From the NCBI GenBank assembly GCA_043818215.1, contig JBDRGC010000127.1, positions 20,790 through 84,789 of the forward strand: a stretch of 64,000 nucleotides of DNA, given 5' to 3'. Positions within the stretch are counted from its first letter, which is position 1. The number at the start of each line of letters is the position of its first letter. The position numbers were made by a program, and so were the translations under genes. Under the pieces are notes generated by a model. That model did not search any database. It saw only the letters and a list, made by a program, of their open reading frames with translations, and had not been told where the DNA came from. Positions 15,498-26,494 of the stretch are shown here, piece by piece. Origin of the DNA: JBDRGC01 sp043818215. GTDB taxonomy: Bacteria; Chloroflexota; Anaerolineae; Anaerolineales; UBA11858.

Positions 15498-16411
15498 ACA
15501 AAACGATAAAATTGTATTGGCTCTTGGGTTTACTGGCGTTTATAACTGGCTGTGTTCCCCAATCGACCGCTACTCCGGTGCCTGTCGCCGAAGCTGCTAC
15601 GGCAACGCAGAAAACTCCCACGCAGACGAATACCCCGCCGCCGCCGACTTCCACACCAACTTTGCCGCCCTCTGCCACCCCCACCCCGCCGCCGACGAAA
15701 ACTCCCACCAGCACACCGTCTCCCACAGCGACAGAAGAACCCGCCGCCCTGACAATGGATCAAAACGCGATCTGCCGGTCTGGGCCGGGGACAGTGTATG
15801 ATGTGGTGACTTATTTGGTCGAGGGTGCGCAGGCTGATGTGGAAGGCCGGATAGAAGACGATTCCTGGTGGCTGATCCAACCACCGGAAGCCGAAGCGGC
15901 CTGTTGGGTGTCCGCAGAGATTGTTTCTGTGCGGGGGGATCTCGAAGGCTTACCTGTTTTGACTCCCCCGCCGCTGCCGACTCTGTCACCTACGCCTACG
16001 CTCACGTCGGCGGGCGTATACTATATTTTGATCGCTGAGAATACCGGAGGCCCATTGGGATGTGGCGACGGCTTAATCAAGTTTTACCCAGGGATACTAA
16101 GTCATGGGGGGTTTGAGGATGATATCAAAACTGCCCTGAATGCGTTGTTTTCCAATCACAGCGAATACTACAACGGATTGTATAATCCGCTTTATAAATC
16201 GGATTTGCGTGCCAAAAGTGTTGAATTGGATGCTTCGAATACCCCTGTGATCCAACTGGGTGGTACCTTTGTAAAACCGAAAGATGAATGCGAAAGCAAA
16301 CGTATGCATGCCCAAGTTTGGTATACGGTGGCTCAATTTTCGTCTAAGCGAGCCATAATTTTTCTTAATAATGCCCTGCTTGGCGATTTGATGGTAGTGT
16401 CAAATAAATAA
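15494..16411 (+). CDS. Thr/Pro-rich lipoprotein with SH3b domain and GerMN-like C-terminus
   Basis: This 305-residue protein has a lipobox LLAFITGC (Cys near residue 20). Next comes a long Thr/Pro linker, then an SH3b-like domain AICRSGPGTVYDVVTYLVEGAQADVEGR...WWLIQPPEAEAACWVSAEIVSV. A second TP linker precedes the last 130 residues, which resemble GerMN domains (LDASNTPVIQLGGTF, CESKRMHAQVWYTVAQF). It should be anchored outside the membrane and may bind cell-wall or surface glycan. The start at 15494 follows the ATGA overlap; an earlier in-frame codon at 15455 would extend into the methyltransferase gene. Confidence 0.72.
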   Translation: MNKTIKLYWLLGLLAFITGCVPQSTATPVPVAEAATATQKTPTQTNTPPPPTSTPTLPPSATPTPPPTKTPTSTPSPTATEEPAALTMDQNAICRSGPGTVYDVVTYLVEGAQADVEGRIEDDSWWLIQPPEAEAACWVSAEIVSVRGDLEGLPVLTPPPLPTLSPTPTLTSAGVYYILIAENTGGPLGCGDGLIKFYPGILSHGGFEDDIKTALNALFSNHSEYYNGLYNPLYKSDLRAKSVELDASNTPVIQLGGTFVKPKDECESKRMHAQVWYTVAQFSSKRAIIFLNNALLGDLMVVSNK

Positions 16412-16416
16412 GGTGC

Positions 16417-16454
16417 AAGGTGCGACGCACTTAGCAGAAAGTGCGTCGCACCTT
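16417..16454. repeat. Dispersed palindrome GGTGCGACGCACTT, copy 1
   Basis: AAGGTGCGACGCACTT and AAGTGCGTCGCACCTT form a perfect 16-bp stem with a 6-base loop, 5 bases after the lipoprotein stop. Related copies lie at 25153, 52754 and 62125. Confidence 0.92.
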
Positions 16455-16466
16455 GATAAATCTGAT

Positions 16467-17426
16467 ATGCGCATCGGTCAAAATCCTGCCAAGTCTATAA
16501 AACACGTTGTCCAGCCGCAGCAAGTGACGGTGGCGGTGGTCACGTATATTCCGTTCCTGAGTGGGTATTATGCCCAAAGTCTGGATGTGCTCAAGGTATG
16601 TCTGAACAGCATCTGGGAGCACACCGACCTGCCTTACGATTTGATGGTCTTCGACAACGGCAGTTGCCCCGAAGTGCGGGATTATCTCTGCGAGGCCCGC
16701 GACCGGGGCCGGATCCAATACCTGGTGCTCTCTGAGAAAAATATTGGCAAAGGCGGGGCCTGGAATTTCATCTTTGGGGCTGCTCCGGGCGAGTACATTG
16801 CCTACGCTGATAGCGACGTGTATTTCTATCCCGGCTGGCTGGCTCCGCAACTCGAAGTCTTGGAGACCTTCCCCGAGACCGGGATGGTGACTGGCATGCC
16901 AATGTGGACGCCCTCGGAATTTTCGACTGCTACCGTCCGGTGGGCGGAGGCGAATCCTGAGGTGCAGTTGGAGCGGGGCAAATTCCTGGCCTGGGAAGAT
17001 TACTGGCGTCATGCTCGCAGCCTGGGTGCTGACGAAACCAAAGCCCGCACCCACTTTGACACCTGTGAGGATATTGTTGTCATCCGCGATGGGAAGCGTT
17101 ATTTCGTCGGGGCGGCGCATTTTCAGTTTGTGGCCCGCAAAAGCGCGCTGCAGAGCGTGCTGCCCATCCCCTCGCAGCGACCTATGGGTCAGGTGCGCTT
17201 GCTGGATATTGCCCTCAACGAAGCTGGATATTTGCGCTTCGCAACGCCCAAATGGTGGGTTCGACATATCGGCAACACCTTGGGGGCTGAGTTCGCTTCC
17301 TCGGGAACGGAACCCGTCATCAGGTCAGCGCGACGCGGTTCCCGCGGGATATGGGGAATCAAATTCGTTCGCGGCCTCGTCAATTGGTTGTACCACCGCA
17401 CGTTTGAAATCCTGTATCGAGATTGA
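16467..17426 (+). CDS. GT2-family glycosyltransferase
   Basis: This 319-residue inverting GT-A enzyme has VTVAVVTYIPF, a diverged DLMVFDNGSCPEVRDYL, LVLSEKNIGKGGAWNFIFGAA and YIAYADSDVYFYPGW. The ADSD segment is the D-x-D metal site. A later segment DIVVIRDGKRYFVGAAHFQFVARKSAL resembles acceptor-binding regions. I choose the ATG at 16467; an upstream GTG at 16413 lies inside the palindrome. It ends 50 bases before the next start. Confidence 0.82.
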   Translation: MRIGQNPAKSIKHVVQPQQVTVAVVTYIPFLSGYYAQSLDVLKVCLNSIWEHTDLPYDLMVFDNGSCPEVRDYLCEARDRGRIQYLVLSEKNIGKGGAWNFIFGAAPGEYIAYADSDVYFYPGWLAPQLEVLETFPETGMVTGMPMWTPSEFSTATVRWAEANPEVQLERGKFLAWEDYWRHARSLGADETKARTHFDTCEDIVVIRDGKRYFVGAAHFQFVARKSALQSVLPIPSQRPMGQVRLLDIALNEAGYLRFATPKWWVRHIGNTLGAEFASSGTEPVIRSARRGSRGIWGIKFVRGLVNWLYHRTFEILYRD

Positions 17427-17476
17427 AATTCCTGCCCCTGATGCCTCCCCCCGATAATTCCCGGAGAGCCAAAAAC

Positions 17477-18979
17477 ATGAAACGAATTTTTATTTGCGCC
17501 GATCACGGTCTGGCGACGGTTTATTTTTTGCAGAGTGATATAGTTTCCACTTTGTTAGCTGCAGGAGTCGAAGTTATTCTGCTCACAGATGAGGCTTTGC
17601 AGGCCCAAATTCAGGCGCGATTCGGCCAACCGGGTTTAACTGTCGAAGGGCTGCGTCTGGATCAGGCGCGCGACTACGAGCGCACGGTCAACCCATCTTT
17701 GCAATGGTGGCTGCATTTCCTGCGCCGCGCTGGGGCATCTAATCGTATTAACCTGGAAGCCGTGAACGGTTTTATCAGTCAGGTGGAAGACGAAGCTGAG
17801 AGAAAAAGAAAACTCTTATTTCCTGTGATGAAATTGGTGGTCGGTTTCCTACGTACCTCCCGGCTGGCTCGCCGGGCGCTCGGACGCTATCAAAACCGCT
17901 TCACTCCCCAAATATATACGGATCTGTTCGAAAAGTACCAGCCAGATTTGGTCGTAGCCAGCACACCGGGTTGGCGCTTGGATCGATATCTTCTGCGGGA
18001 GGCAGCCGCCCGCGGTGTGACCACTGCCGCCGTGATCGTGGGGTGGGATAATTCCAGCAGTTACAGCTTGCCAGGGGCCAGCGTGGACTGGATTTCGTGT
18101 TGGTCTGAACTCCAGAAGGACGAACTCACTCGCGGCGCTGACTGGTCTCCCGCGCGGGTCAATATTGGGGGCGTCCCGGCTTACGATAGATATTTTCGCC
18201 GGGAGTGGCTCATGCCGCGCCATGAATATTTCCAGTTGCATGGCCTGGATCCAAATCGCAGGTTGATTTCTTATGCCAGCAGTTTCGTGACCTTCTCGCC
18301 CAATATCCAAAACGTGGAAGCTATAGCACATTTAGTTTCGTCGAATCAGTTATCCAGGCCTGCGCAATTGTTGATTCGCTTGCATCCTACGCATTTCATG
18401 GACACCCCACGCTTCGCCGCCGAGAGAGAGGCTATTCGGGCACTGGCGAAAGAGCTGCCCCATGTTCATGTCGTCGAGCCGGTGCCCCTGGGCGAGGGGG
18501 GCATGAGTTACTATTCGGGGGAAGATATGCCCGAGAAATCATCGATGATGGCGTATTCGGATGTGATGGTGACAGTCTACTCGACGATGGTGGTGGAAGC
18601 ATCCATCCACGGGACGCCTGTTGTGAGCTTGTGTATTGACTCACCGGAGGGCTGGCCGGGGAAATTCACTTTGCCGTTGACTCAAATAAGTGGATGGCCT
18701 ACTCATTTGCGCTTCAGGGAATCGGGCGCTGGATGCGAGGCCCTGAACGAGGTTGACCTGCGAGCAGCGCTAAACCGCTATTTGGAGAATCCCTCCGCAA
18801 ACCAGCAAGCCAGAAATGATTTCATTGCCCGCGAATGCACTTACGCGGATGGCAGCGCAGGCAAGCACACCGCAGCTTATTTGCTTTCTCTTTTGGATAG
18901 GAAAGGGCGCATCTACGACTTGGGGGAGGAGACAGAAACAACCACTGATTTCACAGATTGCACGGATAAAAGGCATTAA
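17477..18979 (+). CDS. GT-B-fold, CDP-glycerol transferase/capsule-type protein
   Basis: This 500-residue protein starts MKRIFICADHGLATVYF. The N-terminal half has PDLVVASTPGWRLDRYLLREAAARG. The C-terminal half has ISYASSFVTFSPN, LLIRLHPTHF, VVEPVPLGEGG, YSDVMVTVYSTMVVEASIHGTPVVSL. The STM-VEAS-HGTPVV block resembles the nucleotide-binding end of CDP-glycerol glycerophosphotransferases and surface-carbohydrate GT-B enzymes. Exact donor and acceptor are unknown. The last residues (TTTDFTDCTDKRH) lie in an inverted repeat. GGAG lies 14 bases before the chosen ATG. Confidence 0.65.
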   Translation: MKRIFICADHGLATVYFLQSDIVSTLLAAGVEVILLTDEALQAQIQARFGQPGLTVEGLRLDQARDYERTVNPSLQWWLHFLRRAGASNRINLEAVNGFISQVEDEAERKRKLLFPVMKLVVGFLRTSRLARRALGRYQNRFTPQIYTDLFEKYQPDLVVASTPGWRLDRYLLREAAARGVTTAAVIVGWDNSSSYSLPGASVDWISCWSELQKDELTRGADWSPARVNIGGVPAYDRYFRREWLMPRHEYFQLHGLDPNRRLISYASSFVTFSPNIQNVEAIAHLVSSNQLSRPAQLLIRLHPTHFMDTPRFAAEREAIRALAKELPHVHVVEPVPLGEGGMSYYSGEDMPEKSSMMAYSDVMVTVYSTMVVEASIHGTPVVSLCIDSPEGWPGKFTLPLTQISGWPTHLRFRESGAGCEALNEVDLRAALNRYLENPSANQQARNDFIARECTYADGSAGKHTAAYLLSLLDRKGRIYDLGEETETTTDFTDCTDKRH

Positions 18980-19054
18980 AAATCAGTGAAATCGGTGAAA
19001 TCCGTGGTTAAATAGGTCTGGAAAGTAGCTCTCCCCCAACTTGTAAATGCGCCC
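18905..19054. repeat. 150-bp imperfect inverted repeat spanning a gene end and the next start
   Basis: The outer arms are 18905-18928 and 19031-19054 (21 of 24 pairs). The inner arms are 18940-18958 and 18990-19008 (17 of 19 pairs). It encodes the GT-B protein's C-terminus and ends just before the RBS of the sulfotransferase. Confidence 0.82.
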
Positions 19055-19064
19055 GATAGGAAAC

Positions 19065-20093
19065 ATGATAAACAAAATCACTAGCCGATTGAAGCTGACC
19101 GCCCGAGTGTTTCTTACCGGGCAAATTCTCTCGAATCCGAGAGGGGAAATTCCCTCCATCACCCCCGAAGAGGTTGCCGAGGCCCGCGAATTCTTCCCCC
19201 TCGACAAATTCTTCATCTTCGGCCACGCCCGCTCCGGCACCACTCTGCTCACTCGCCTGATCCGCCTGCATCCCGACGTGCATTGCAACTACCAGGGGCA
19301 TTTCTTCACCCGCCAGCCCACGCTGGAGGGGTTGGTACACAGCGCCGAGATCGAAGCCTGGCTCACCCGCCGCAGCAATCGCTGGAACCGCGGGCGTGAT
19401 CTGTCACCCGTGGTGCTGCGTGCCGCGGTGGACTTCATCATGGAGCGCGAAGCCCGTCCGCTGGGGGCGCGAGTGGTGGGCGATAAAAGCCCCAACAGCC
19501 TGCTGAACGGCGAGGCCGTGCGGCTGATGCACAAAGTCTACCCCGATGGTAAGCTCATCTTTATCGTGCGCGACGGGCGTGACGCAGCCGTTTCGCATCG
19601 TTTCCAGACATTTATCGACGCCACCCAACACCTGACAAAAGAAGACTGGACTATCCGGGAGGCCTTCGAGCGTGACCCGGAGCCGTTCCTGCGTGGCGAA
19701 CGCTCGATTTTCACCGGGTCGGGCATTCGCACAGCCGCCGAGGGCTGGGTGCGCAACGTCACCGAGACCGACGAACTTGGCAGGCAGATTTTCGGCCAGC
19801 AATACATCTCCCTGCGCTACGAAGACCTGCTCTCCCAACCCTGGGAGCAGATGGCGCGCTTGTGGCATTTCCTCGACGTGGATACCGAGTTACCCGATTT
19901 GCCCGAAACCCTGCGATCCGAACTCACCAGCAACCCCGATAGGGACTGGCAGCGGCAGAAAGCCGGCGAGTTGGTCGAACCGCTGCAAAAGGGCAAATCC
20001 GGCTCCTGGCGGAATTTGTTTGCCAGACGGGATAAGGCGGTGTTCAATGAGATTGCGGGAGATGTGCTCACTCATTGGGGTTATGGTGACTAG
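19065..20093 (+). CDS. PAPS-dependent sulfotransferase
   Basis: This 342-residue P-loop sulfotransferase has the 5'-phosphosulfate-binding motif FIFGHARSGTTLLTRLIRLHP and the 3'-phosphate-binding region KLIFIVRDGRDAAVSHRF. VVGDKSPNSLL, YEDLLSQPWEQMARLWHFL and WRNLFARRDKAVFNEIAG follow. It should transfer sulfate from PAPS to a carbohydrate. The Sat-CysC fusion at 23445 would make the PAPS. ATAGGAAAC before 19065 serves as RBS; the earlier ATG at 19047 lies in the inverted repeat. Confidence 0.85.
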   Translation: MINKITSRLKLTARVFLTGQILSNPRGEIPSITPEEVAEAREFFPLDKFFIFGHARSGTTLLTRLIRLHPDVHCNYQGHFFTRQPTLEGLVHSAEIEAWLTRRSNRWNRGRDLSPVVLRAAVDFIMEREARPLGARVVGDKSPNSLLNGEAVRLMHKVYPDGKLIFIVRDGRDAAVSHRFQTFIDATQHLTKEDWTIREAFERDPEPFLRGERSIFTGSGIRTAAEGWVRNVTETDELGRQIFGQQYISLRYEDLLSQPWEQMARLWHFLDVDTELPDLPETLRSELTSNPDRDWQRQKAGELVEPLQKGKSGSWRNLFARRDKAVFNEIAGDVLTHWGYGD

Positions 20094-20094
20094 G

Positions 20095-20218
20095 GATTAG
20101 GAACCAGGAAACCAGGAAACCAGGAAATCAGGAAACCAGGAAACCAGGAAATACCGCCCCCTGGTCTACTGATTCCTGATTTACTGATCTACTGATCTAC
20201 TGTTCTACTGATACCTAT
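20095..20218. repeat. 8-bp array with inverted arm (AAACCAGG / CTACTGAT type)
   Basis: GGAAACCAGGAAATCAGG units follow the sulfotransferase stop. They are followed by ATTTACTG and ATCTACTG units up to the oxidoreductase start. Confidence 0.88.
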
Positions 20219-20221
20219 ACT

Positions 20222-21427
20222 ATGAAATTTCTCATCGCCGGCTTCGGCTCCATCGGACGCCGCCACTTTCGTAATTTGCTTGCTTTGGGTGAGCGTGACA
20301 TTGTGTTCCTGCGCAGCAAGCGGAGCACTCTGCCCGATGCCGAGATAGCCGCTTTCCCCGTGGAGACTGATATTCAAGCTGCGCTGGCACACAAGCCGGA
20401 TGCGGTGATTGTCTCGAATCCCACGTCGCTGCATTTGGATGTGGCCCTCCCGGCGGCGGAAGCGGGCTGCCACATTTTTTTGGAGAAGCCCATCTCCCAT
20501 TCGATGGAGCGCGTGGACGAATTGCAGGCCGCAGTCCAGCGCGGGGGCGGGCAGGTGCTCGTCGGCTTCCAATTTCGCTTTCACCCCAGCCTGGGCCTCA
20601 TCAAACAATGGTTGTCGGGCAACCACGCCCCACGCTCCACGCCTCACGCTCCACCCCCCACGCCCCATGCTCTACGCTCCACGCCACACCCCCCACGCCC
20701 CATGCTCCACGCCTCACGCTCCACGCCCCACGCTCCACGCTCCACGCCCCACCACACCCCACGCCCCACGCACCACTCCCCACTCCCCGCGCCCCCAATC
20801 TCCAATCTCCAATCTCTAATCTCCAATCCCCACTCCCCCATCGGCCGGCCCCTTTCCGCCCGCGCCCACTGGGGCGAATATCTCCCCGGCTGGCATCCCT
20901 GGGAAGATTATCGGCAGGGGTACAGCGCGCGGGCAGATTTGGGAGGCGGCGTGATTCTGACACTTTGCCATCCTTTGGATTATCTGCGCTGGTTGTTGGG
21001 TGATGTGACAGGATTGTGGGCGTTTACGGGAAAGGCCGGCGATTTGGAGTTGGCAGTCGAAGATACTGCTGAAATCGGGCTTCATTTCGCCAGCGGAGTG
21101 ATTGGCAGTGTGCATCTGGATTATAATCAACGCCCCCCGTCCCATCACTTGGAAATTGTGGGAACTCATGGAACCATCCGCTGGGACAATGCCGACGGCG
21201 CGGTGCATATCTATCGTGCCTCTTCTGATGAATGGGGCATTTACCCGCTTCCGCAGGGGTTCGAGCGCAACCAATTGTTCCGGGATCAGATGAAGCATTT
21301 CTTAGCGGTCGTGGGTGAGGGCGAGCAGCCTGTCTGTACTCTCGAAGATGGTGTGTGGGCATTAAGGCTGGCATTGGCCGCGCACGAGTCGGCTCGAAAA
21401 GGGGAAGTTATTACTTGGGCAGCGTGA
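20222..21427 (+). CDS. Gfo/Idh/MocA-family oxidoreductase with a repeat insertion
   Basis: This 401-residue NAD(P)-dependent sugar oxidoreductase has the Rossmann motif IAGFGSIGRRHFRNL, VIVSNPTSLHLDVAL, IFLEKPISHSMERVDEL (the EKP motif) and GFQFRFHPSLGLIKQWL. The C-terminal domain includes YSARADLGGGVILTLCHPLDYLRWLLGDV and FASGVIGSVHLDY. Residues 134-206, between the QFRFHP segment and RPLSARAHWGEYL, are Pro/His/Ser/Arg-rich and encoded by a 7-bp array. Without that insert the protein has normal family length. In nonulosonate loci this family oxidises or reduces a sugar intermediate. Confidence 0.82.
   Translation: MKFLIAGFGSIGRRHFRNLLALGERDIVFLRSKRSTLPDAEIAAFPVETDIQAALAHKPDAVIVSNPTSLHLDVALPAAEAGCHIFLEKPISHSMERVDELQAAVQRGGGQVLVGFQFRFHPSLGLIKQWLSGNHAPRSTPHAPPPTPHALRSTPHPPRPMLHASRSTPHAPRSTPHHTPRPTHHSPLPAPPISNLQSLISNPHSPIGRPLSARAHWGEYLPGWHPWEDYRQGYSARADLGGGVILTLCHPLDYLRWLLGDVTGLWAFTGKAGDLELAVEDTAEIGLHFASGVIGSVHLDYNQRPPSHHLEIVGTHGTIRWDNADGAVHIYRASSDEWGIYPLPQGFERNQLFRDQMKHFLAVVGEGEQPVCTLEDGVWALRLALAAHESARKGEVITWAA
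20622..20838 (+). repeat. 217-bp 7-bp array in frame inside the oxidoreductase gene
   Basis: CTCCACGCCTCACGCTCCACG units (7 bp, a 21-base superperiod) encode STPHAPR-type heptapeptides. CCAATCTCCAATCTC units then encode SNLQSLISN. The frame stays open through the whole array. There is no inverted arm within it. Confidence 0.9.
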
Positions 21428-21433
21428 ACGGCA

Positions 21434-23023
21434 TCAAGGCTGAATTTGGACACGATCCCATAAAATGTTTGCAGAATCGCTGAGAATTGAGAAAAGCATT
21501 CCATCAACTTCAACAACTGTATAATACTGTTCGATGTATTTCTCGGCGGGTTGGCTGTCACCCCAAAGCTGAACGATTATATCGGGTTTTAGTTGACCGA
21601 TAGAGTAATCGTAATCCCATTTCATGTGGCCGGGGCGGATATCAGCTAAAGCGGGCGGAATGTGGCTGGGGCGGTGGGCAATGATGGGATCGTTTTTCCC
21701 GAGCAGATCAATTGCCGGCCGGGTACTAAAGTAAGGAATAACGCCCGCAGTGACCACGGCAAGATGGGCCTCGGGAGTGGTGATCTGTTTTAGGGCTAAG
21801 GCAATGCGCAGGTCCTCTTTGTTGCCTTCTACAAAAATGGGTTGGCGCTTCAATATCCAGGTTTCGATAGTGCGGCGAGCAGTTCTGAGCGTGAAATTGA
21901 AATTATACATGCTGGCAAGTACGAAAAGAGCAATACCCAAATTTATGAGTATTTGCTTCGAGGGGGCCAATGCGTTTGTGTGGGATGCTATTGCTCGGAA
22001 TATTTGTTCTGTGCTGTGAGTGAAGAGAATAAAAAATATGGGAATGCCGATGGAAATGTAACGGTTGCTGCCTCCCTGGTGCTCCCATGCGTCTCCCCCG
22101 ACGTATATGCTATAGGCGATTTGCCCTAAAATGATCAGCGCCAAAAGCAGGGTGACTCGATTGCGCCGGAAAGCGAGCAGCGAGAAGGGCAGCAGGAATA
22201 GTACCCAATTCATTTGGACGGCAAATTCAGAAAAGACATACAGTCCTCGTTTGATCCGCAAAAGCAGCGGGAAACCCTCCATTTTTAGATAGTAGGTATT
22301 GGGTAGCACATCGCCGTAATACCAGAAACGGAATAGTGTTTGGCTAAGAATGAAAGCTGCTAAAAGCCCCAGCCCCCAGACGAAATTATTTTTACGGTTC
22401 TTTGAATCTGCGATGAACAGGTAGCCGAATATGACCAGGTAAGGGACAGCCATATCAATTCGCACTAATGTGCCCACACCGAGCAAAACGTAGATCCAGG
22501 GGGAGAAACGGTTATTGCGTAAGCATTGTATGGTCATCCATAGCGCCACACTTGTGATCAACGTGAGGATACTGACCTCCATGCCTTGCAAGCCCCAATT
22601 GTTCAACGGCATATAGAAAGCGGTCAATATCATAGCGAGCACAGGAACTATGATGTTGGTGGAGAGAGACGCCGCGATTTTCTTGACATAAACCAGGTTA
22701 GCGGTGAGGAATATCGCCCCACTGATTTGGATCGGAAGGCTCATCTTCGCTATTGGGATGGGCAATAAATGGAAGATCGCCATGAAAACCACCCATAATG
22801 GGTTTGTGTAACCTTCGACGGGAAGTTCACCCGGATTCCAAACCAAACCGTACCCCTCAGCCAGGTTTTTGGCGTAGCGCATGGAGATCATAGCGTCATC
22901 GAAGAGAACGAAATAGCGTTCGCCGTCTGCTACAAAACTGGTTTTATAGATATATATCCCTGCATAGAGTACATAAACGAGAATGATGAGAACAAAAGGC
23001 CAGTTTTTTTTGATAGTATTCAT
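21434..23023 (-). CDS. GT-C polytopic membrane glycosyltransferase-like protein
   Basis: This 529-residue protein has about ten hydrophobic segments. The first loop carries FVLFDDAMISMRYAKNLAEGYGLVWNPGELPVEGYTNPLW: an acidic DD as in GT39/ArnT-type lipid-linked sugar transferases, followed by a segment conserved in bacterial relatives. The C-terminal part is soluble and probably extracytoplasmic (VVTAGVIPYFSTRPAIDLLGKNDP). It is transcribed against its neighbours and ends 6 bases from the oxidoreductase stop. AAGGAT precedes the ATG. The donor is unknown. Confidence 0.75.
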   Translation of the reverse strand: MNTIKKNWPFVLIILVYVLYAGIYIYKTSFVADGERYFVLFDDAMISMRYAKNLAEGYGLVWNPGELPVEGYTNPLWVVFMAIFHLLPIPIAKMSLPIQISGAIFLTANLVYVKKIAASLSTNIIVPVLAMILTAFYMPLNNWGLQGMEVSILTLITSVALWMTIQCLRNNRFSPWIYVLLGVGTLVRIDMAVPYLVIFGYLFIADSKNRKNNFVWGLGLLAAFILSQTLFRFWYYGDVLPNTYYLKMEGFPLLLRIKRGLYVFSEFAVQMNWVLFLLPFSLLAFRRNRVTLLLALIILGQIAYSIYVGGDAWEHQGGSNRYISIGIPIFFILFTHSTEQIFRAIASHTNALAPSKQILINLGIALFVLASMYNFNFTLRTARRTIETWILKRQPIFVEGNKEDLRIALALKQITTPEAHLAVVTAGVIPYFSTRPAIDLLGKNDPIIAHRPSHIPPALADIRPGHMKWDYDYSIGQLKPDIIVQLWGDSQPAEKYIEQYYTVVEVDGMLFSILSDSANILWDRVQIQP

Positions 23024-25231
<2,208 letters not shown>

Positions 25232-25240
25232 GAACTAACC

Positions 25241-26293
25241 ATGCCCGATTTACCTCGACTTTTCGATCTGACAGACCGCGTTGCCATCGTCACCGGCGCC
25301 GCCGGCCTGTTGGGAACTGAATTCTGCCGCACACTGGCCGAGGCTGGGGCGGCGGTTACGATTGCGGATATGGATGGGGACTCTGCCGCTGATGTGGCGG
25401 ATACCCTCACCCGAGGCGGATTCCGCGCCCTGGGGCTTAAAACCGACGTGACCGCGCCGGATTCCGTTACCCGAATGGTGGCTGCTACCCTGGGGGCATT
25501 TGGGCGTCTCGACATCCTGGTTAACTCCGCCGCTCTCGATCCCAAGGTCAGGGAGCAGGAAGCAGGAAACCAGGAATCAGGAAACCAGGGATTAGGGACT
25601 AGGGATCAGGGACTAGGGACTAGGGATCAGGGATCAGGAAACCAGGGATCAGGAAACCAGGGATCAGGAAACCAGGGATCAGGAAACCAGGGATCAGGAA
25701 ACCAGGGATCAGGAAACCAGGGATCAGGAAATCAGGGATCAGGGACTAGGAATCAGGAACCGGGAGAATCCCTAACCCCTAACCCCCTAACCCCTAACCC
25801 CTTGTCCCTCACCTTCGAAGACTACCCCCTCGAACTCTGGCAGCAAGCTCTGGACGTCAACCTGACGGGGGCTATGCTATGCTGTCAAGCCGCCGTGCGG
25901 CCCATGTTGGAACAGGGCCGCGGGGTCATCATCAACATCGCTTCCATCTACGGCCTCGCCGCCCCCGACCAGCGACTCTATCAGCGTGAAGGGCAGTTCC
26001 CGCAGTACAAGCCCGCCTATTACACCGTCACCAAAGCCGGCGTGCTCGGTCTCACCAAATATCTGGCGGCCTATTATGCTGGCAAGAATATCCGCGTCAA
26101 TGCCCTGACTCCCGGCGGCGTCTACAACGGCCACGATGACGAGTTCGTCAAAGCCTACTCCGCCCGCGCCGTCATGGGCCGCATGGCCGAAAAAGACGAG
26201 ATGAACGGCGCCCTCCTCTTCCTGGCCTCCGAGGCCTCCAAATACATGACCGGCGCTAATCTCATCGTCGATGGGGGCTGGACAGCGTGGTGA
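25241..26293 (+). CDS. SDR-family oxidoreductase with a large repeat insertion
   Basis: This 350-residue classical SDR starts MPDLPRLFDLTDRVAIVTGAA. It has TGAAGLLGTEF (NAD motif), ILVNSAALDPK (NNAG equivalent), INIASIYGLAAP, PAYYTVTKAGVLGLTKYLA (YxxxK) and VNALTPGGV, ending in LIVDGGWTAW. Residues 102-188 are an inserted GNQGS-type repeat between NSAALDPK and the next helix, explaining its excess over the usual 250-260 residues. A role in modifying a sugar intermediate is inferred from context. An upstream frame extension would overlap Sat-CysC and is not used. Confidence 0.82.
   Translation: MPDLPRLFDLTDRVAIVTGAAGLLGTEFCRTLAEAGAAVTIADMDGDSAADVADTLTRGGFRALGLKTDVTAPDSVTRMVAATLGAFGRLDILVNSAALDPKVREQEAGNQESGNQGLGTRDQGLGTRDQGSGNQGSGNQGSGNQGSGNQGSGNQGSGNQGSGNQGSGTRNQEPGESLTPNPLTPNPLSLTFEDYPLELWQQALDVNLTGAMLCCQAAVRPMLEQGRGVIINIASIYGLAAPDQRLYQREGQFPQYKPAYYTVTKAGVLGLTKYLAAYYAGKNIRVNALTPGGVYNGHDDEFVKAYSARAVMGRMAEKDEMNGALLFLASEASKYMTGANLIVDGGWTAW
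25543..25805 (+). repeat. 263-bp array in frame inside the SDR gene
   Basis: CAGGAAACCAGGGAT units (15 bp, two sub-units of 7-8 bp) repeat about ten times and encode GNQGS pentapeptides. CTAACCCCTAACCCC units follow and encode LTPNPLT. The forward arm (CCAGGGACTAGG) and the closing arm (CCCTAACC) are partly complementary. The frame remains open over 87 codons. Confidence 0.92.
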
Positions 26294-26295
26294 TT

Positions 26296-26388
26296 CCAGT
26301 GTTCAGTATTCAGTTTTCAGTAAAACCGAACACCGAATGCCGATCACTGAACACTGAACACTGGACACTGAACACTGAATACTGATGA
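26296..26388. repeat. 7-bp array with inverted arm (GTTCAGT / ACTGAAC type)
   Basis: CAGTGTTCAGTATTCAGTTTTCAG runs forward. AACACTGAACACTGGACACTG then forms the other arm. It follows the SDR stop. Confidence 0.88.
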
Positions 26389-26438
26389 CTGAAACCCCCG
26401 CCCTCACCCCCGCCCGCGGCGGTTGGACGGCTTGGTAA
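26385..26438 (+). pseudogene. Chimeric gene scrap: NeuA-like 5' motif joined to an SDR-like 3' end
   Basis: The 17-codon frame ends PALTPARGGWTAW and then a stop. PARGG and its DNA (GCCCTCA..CCCGCCCGCGGCGG, 26400-26422) match the start of the NeuA-like gene at 29243-29267. GGWTAW-stop matches the end of the SDR at 26276-26293 at 15 or so of 18 bases. It looks like a recombination scar between the two gene ends. Confidence 0.6.
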
Positions 26439-26494
26439 AAAGAGCGTTCAGTGCCGGGGGGGGGGTATAATCAAGTATCCGATTCAAGAGGAAA

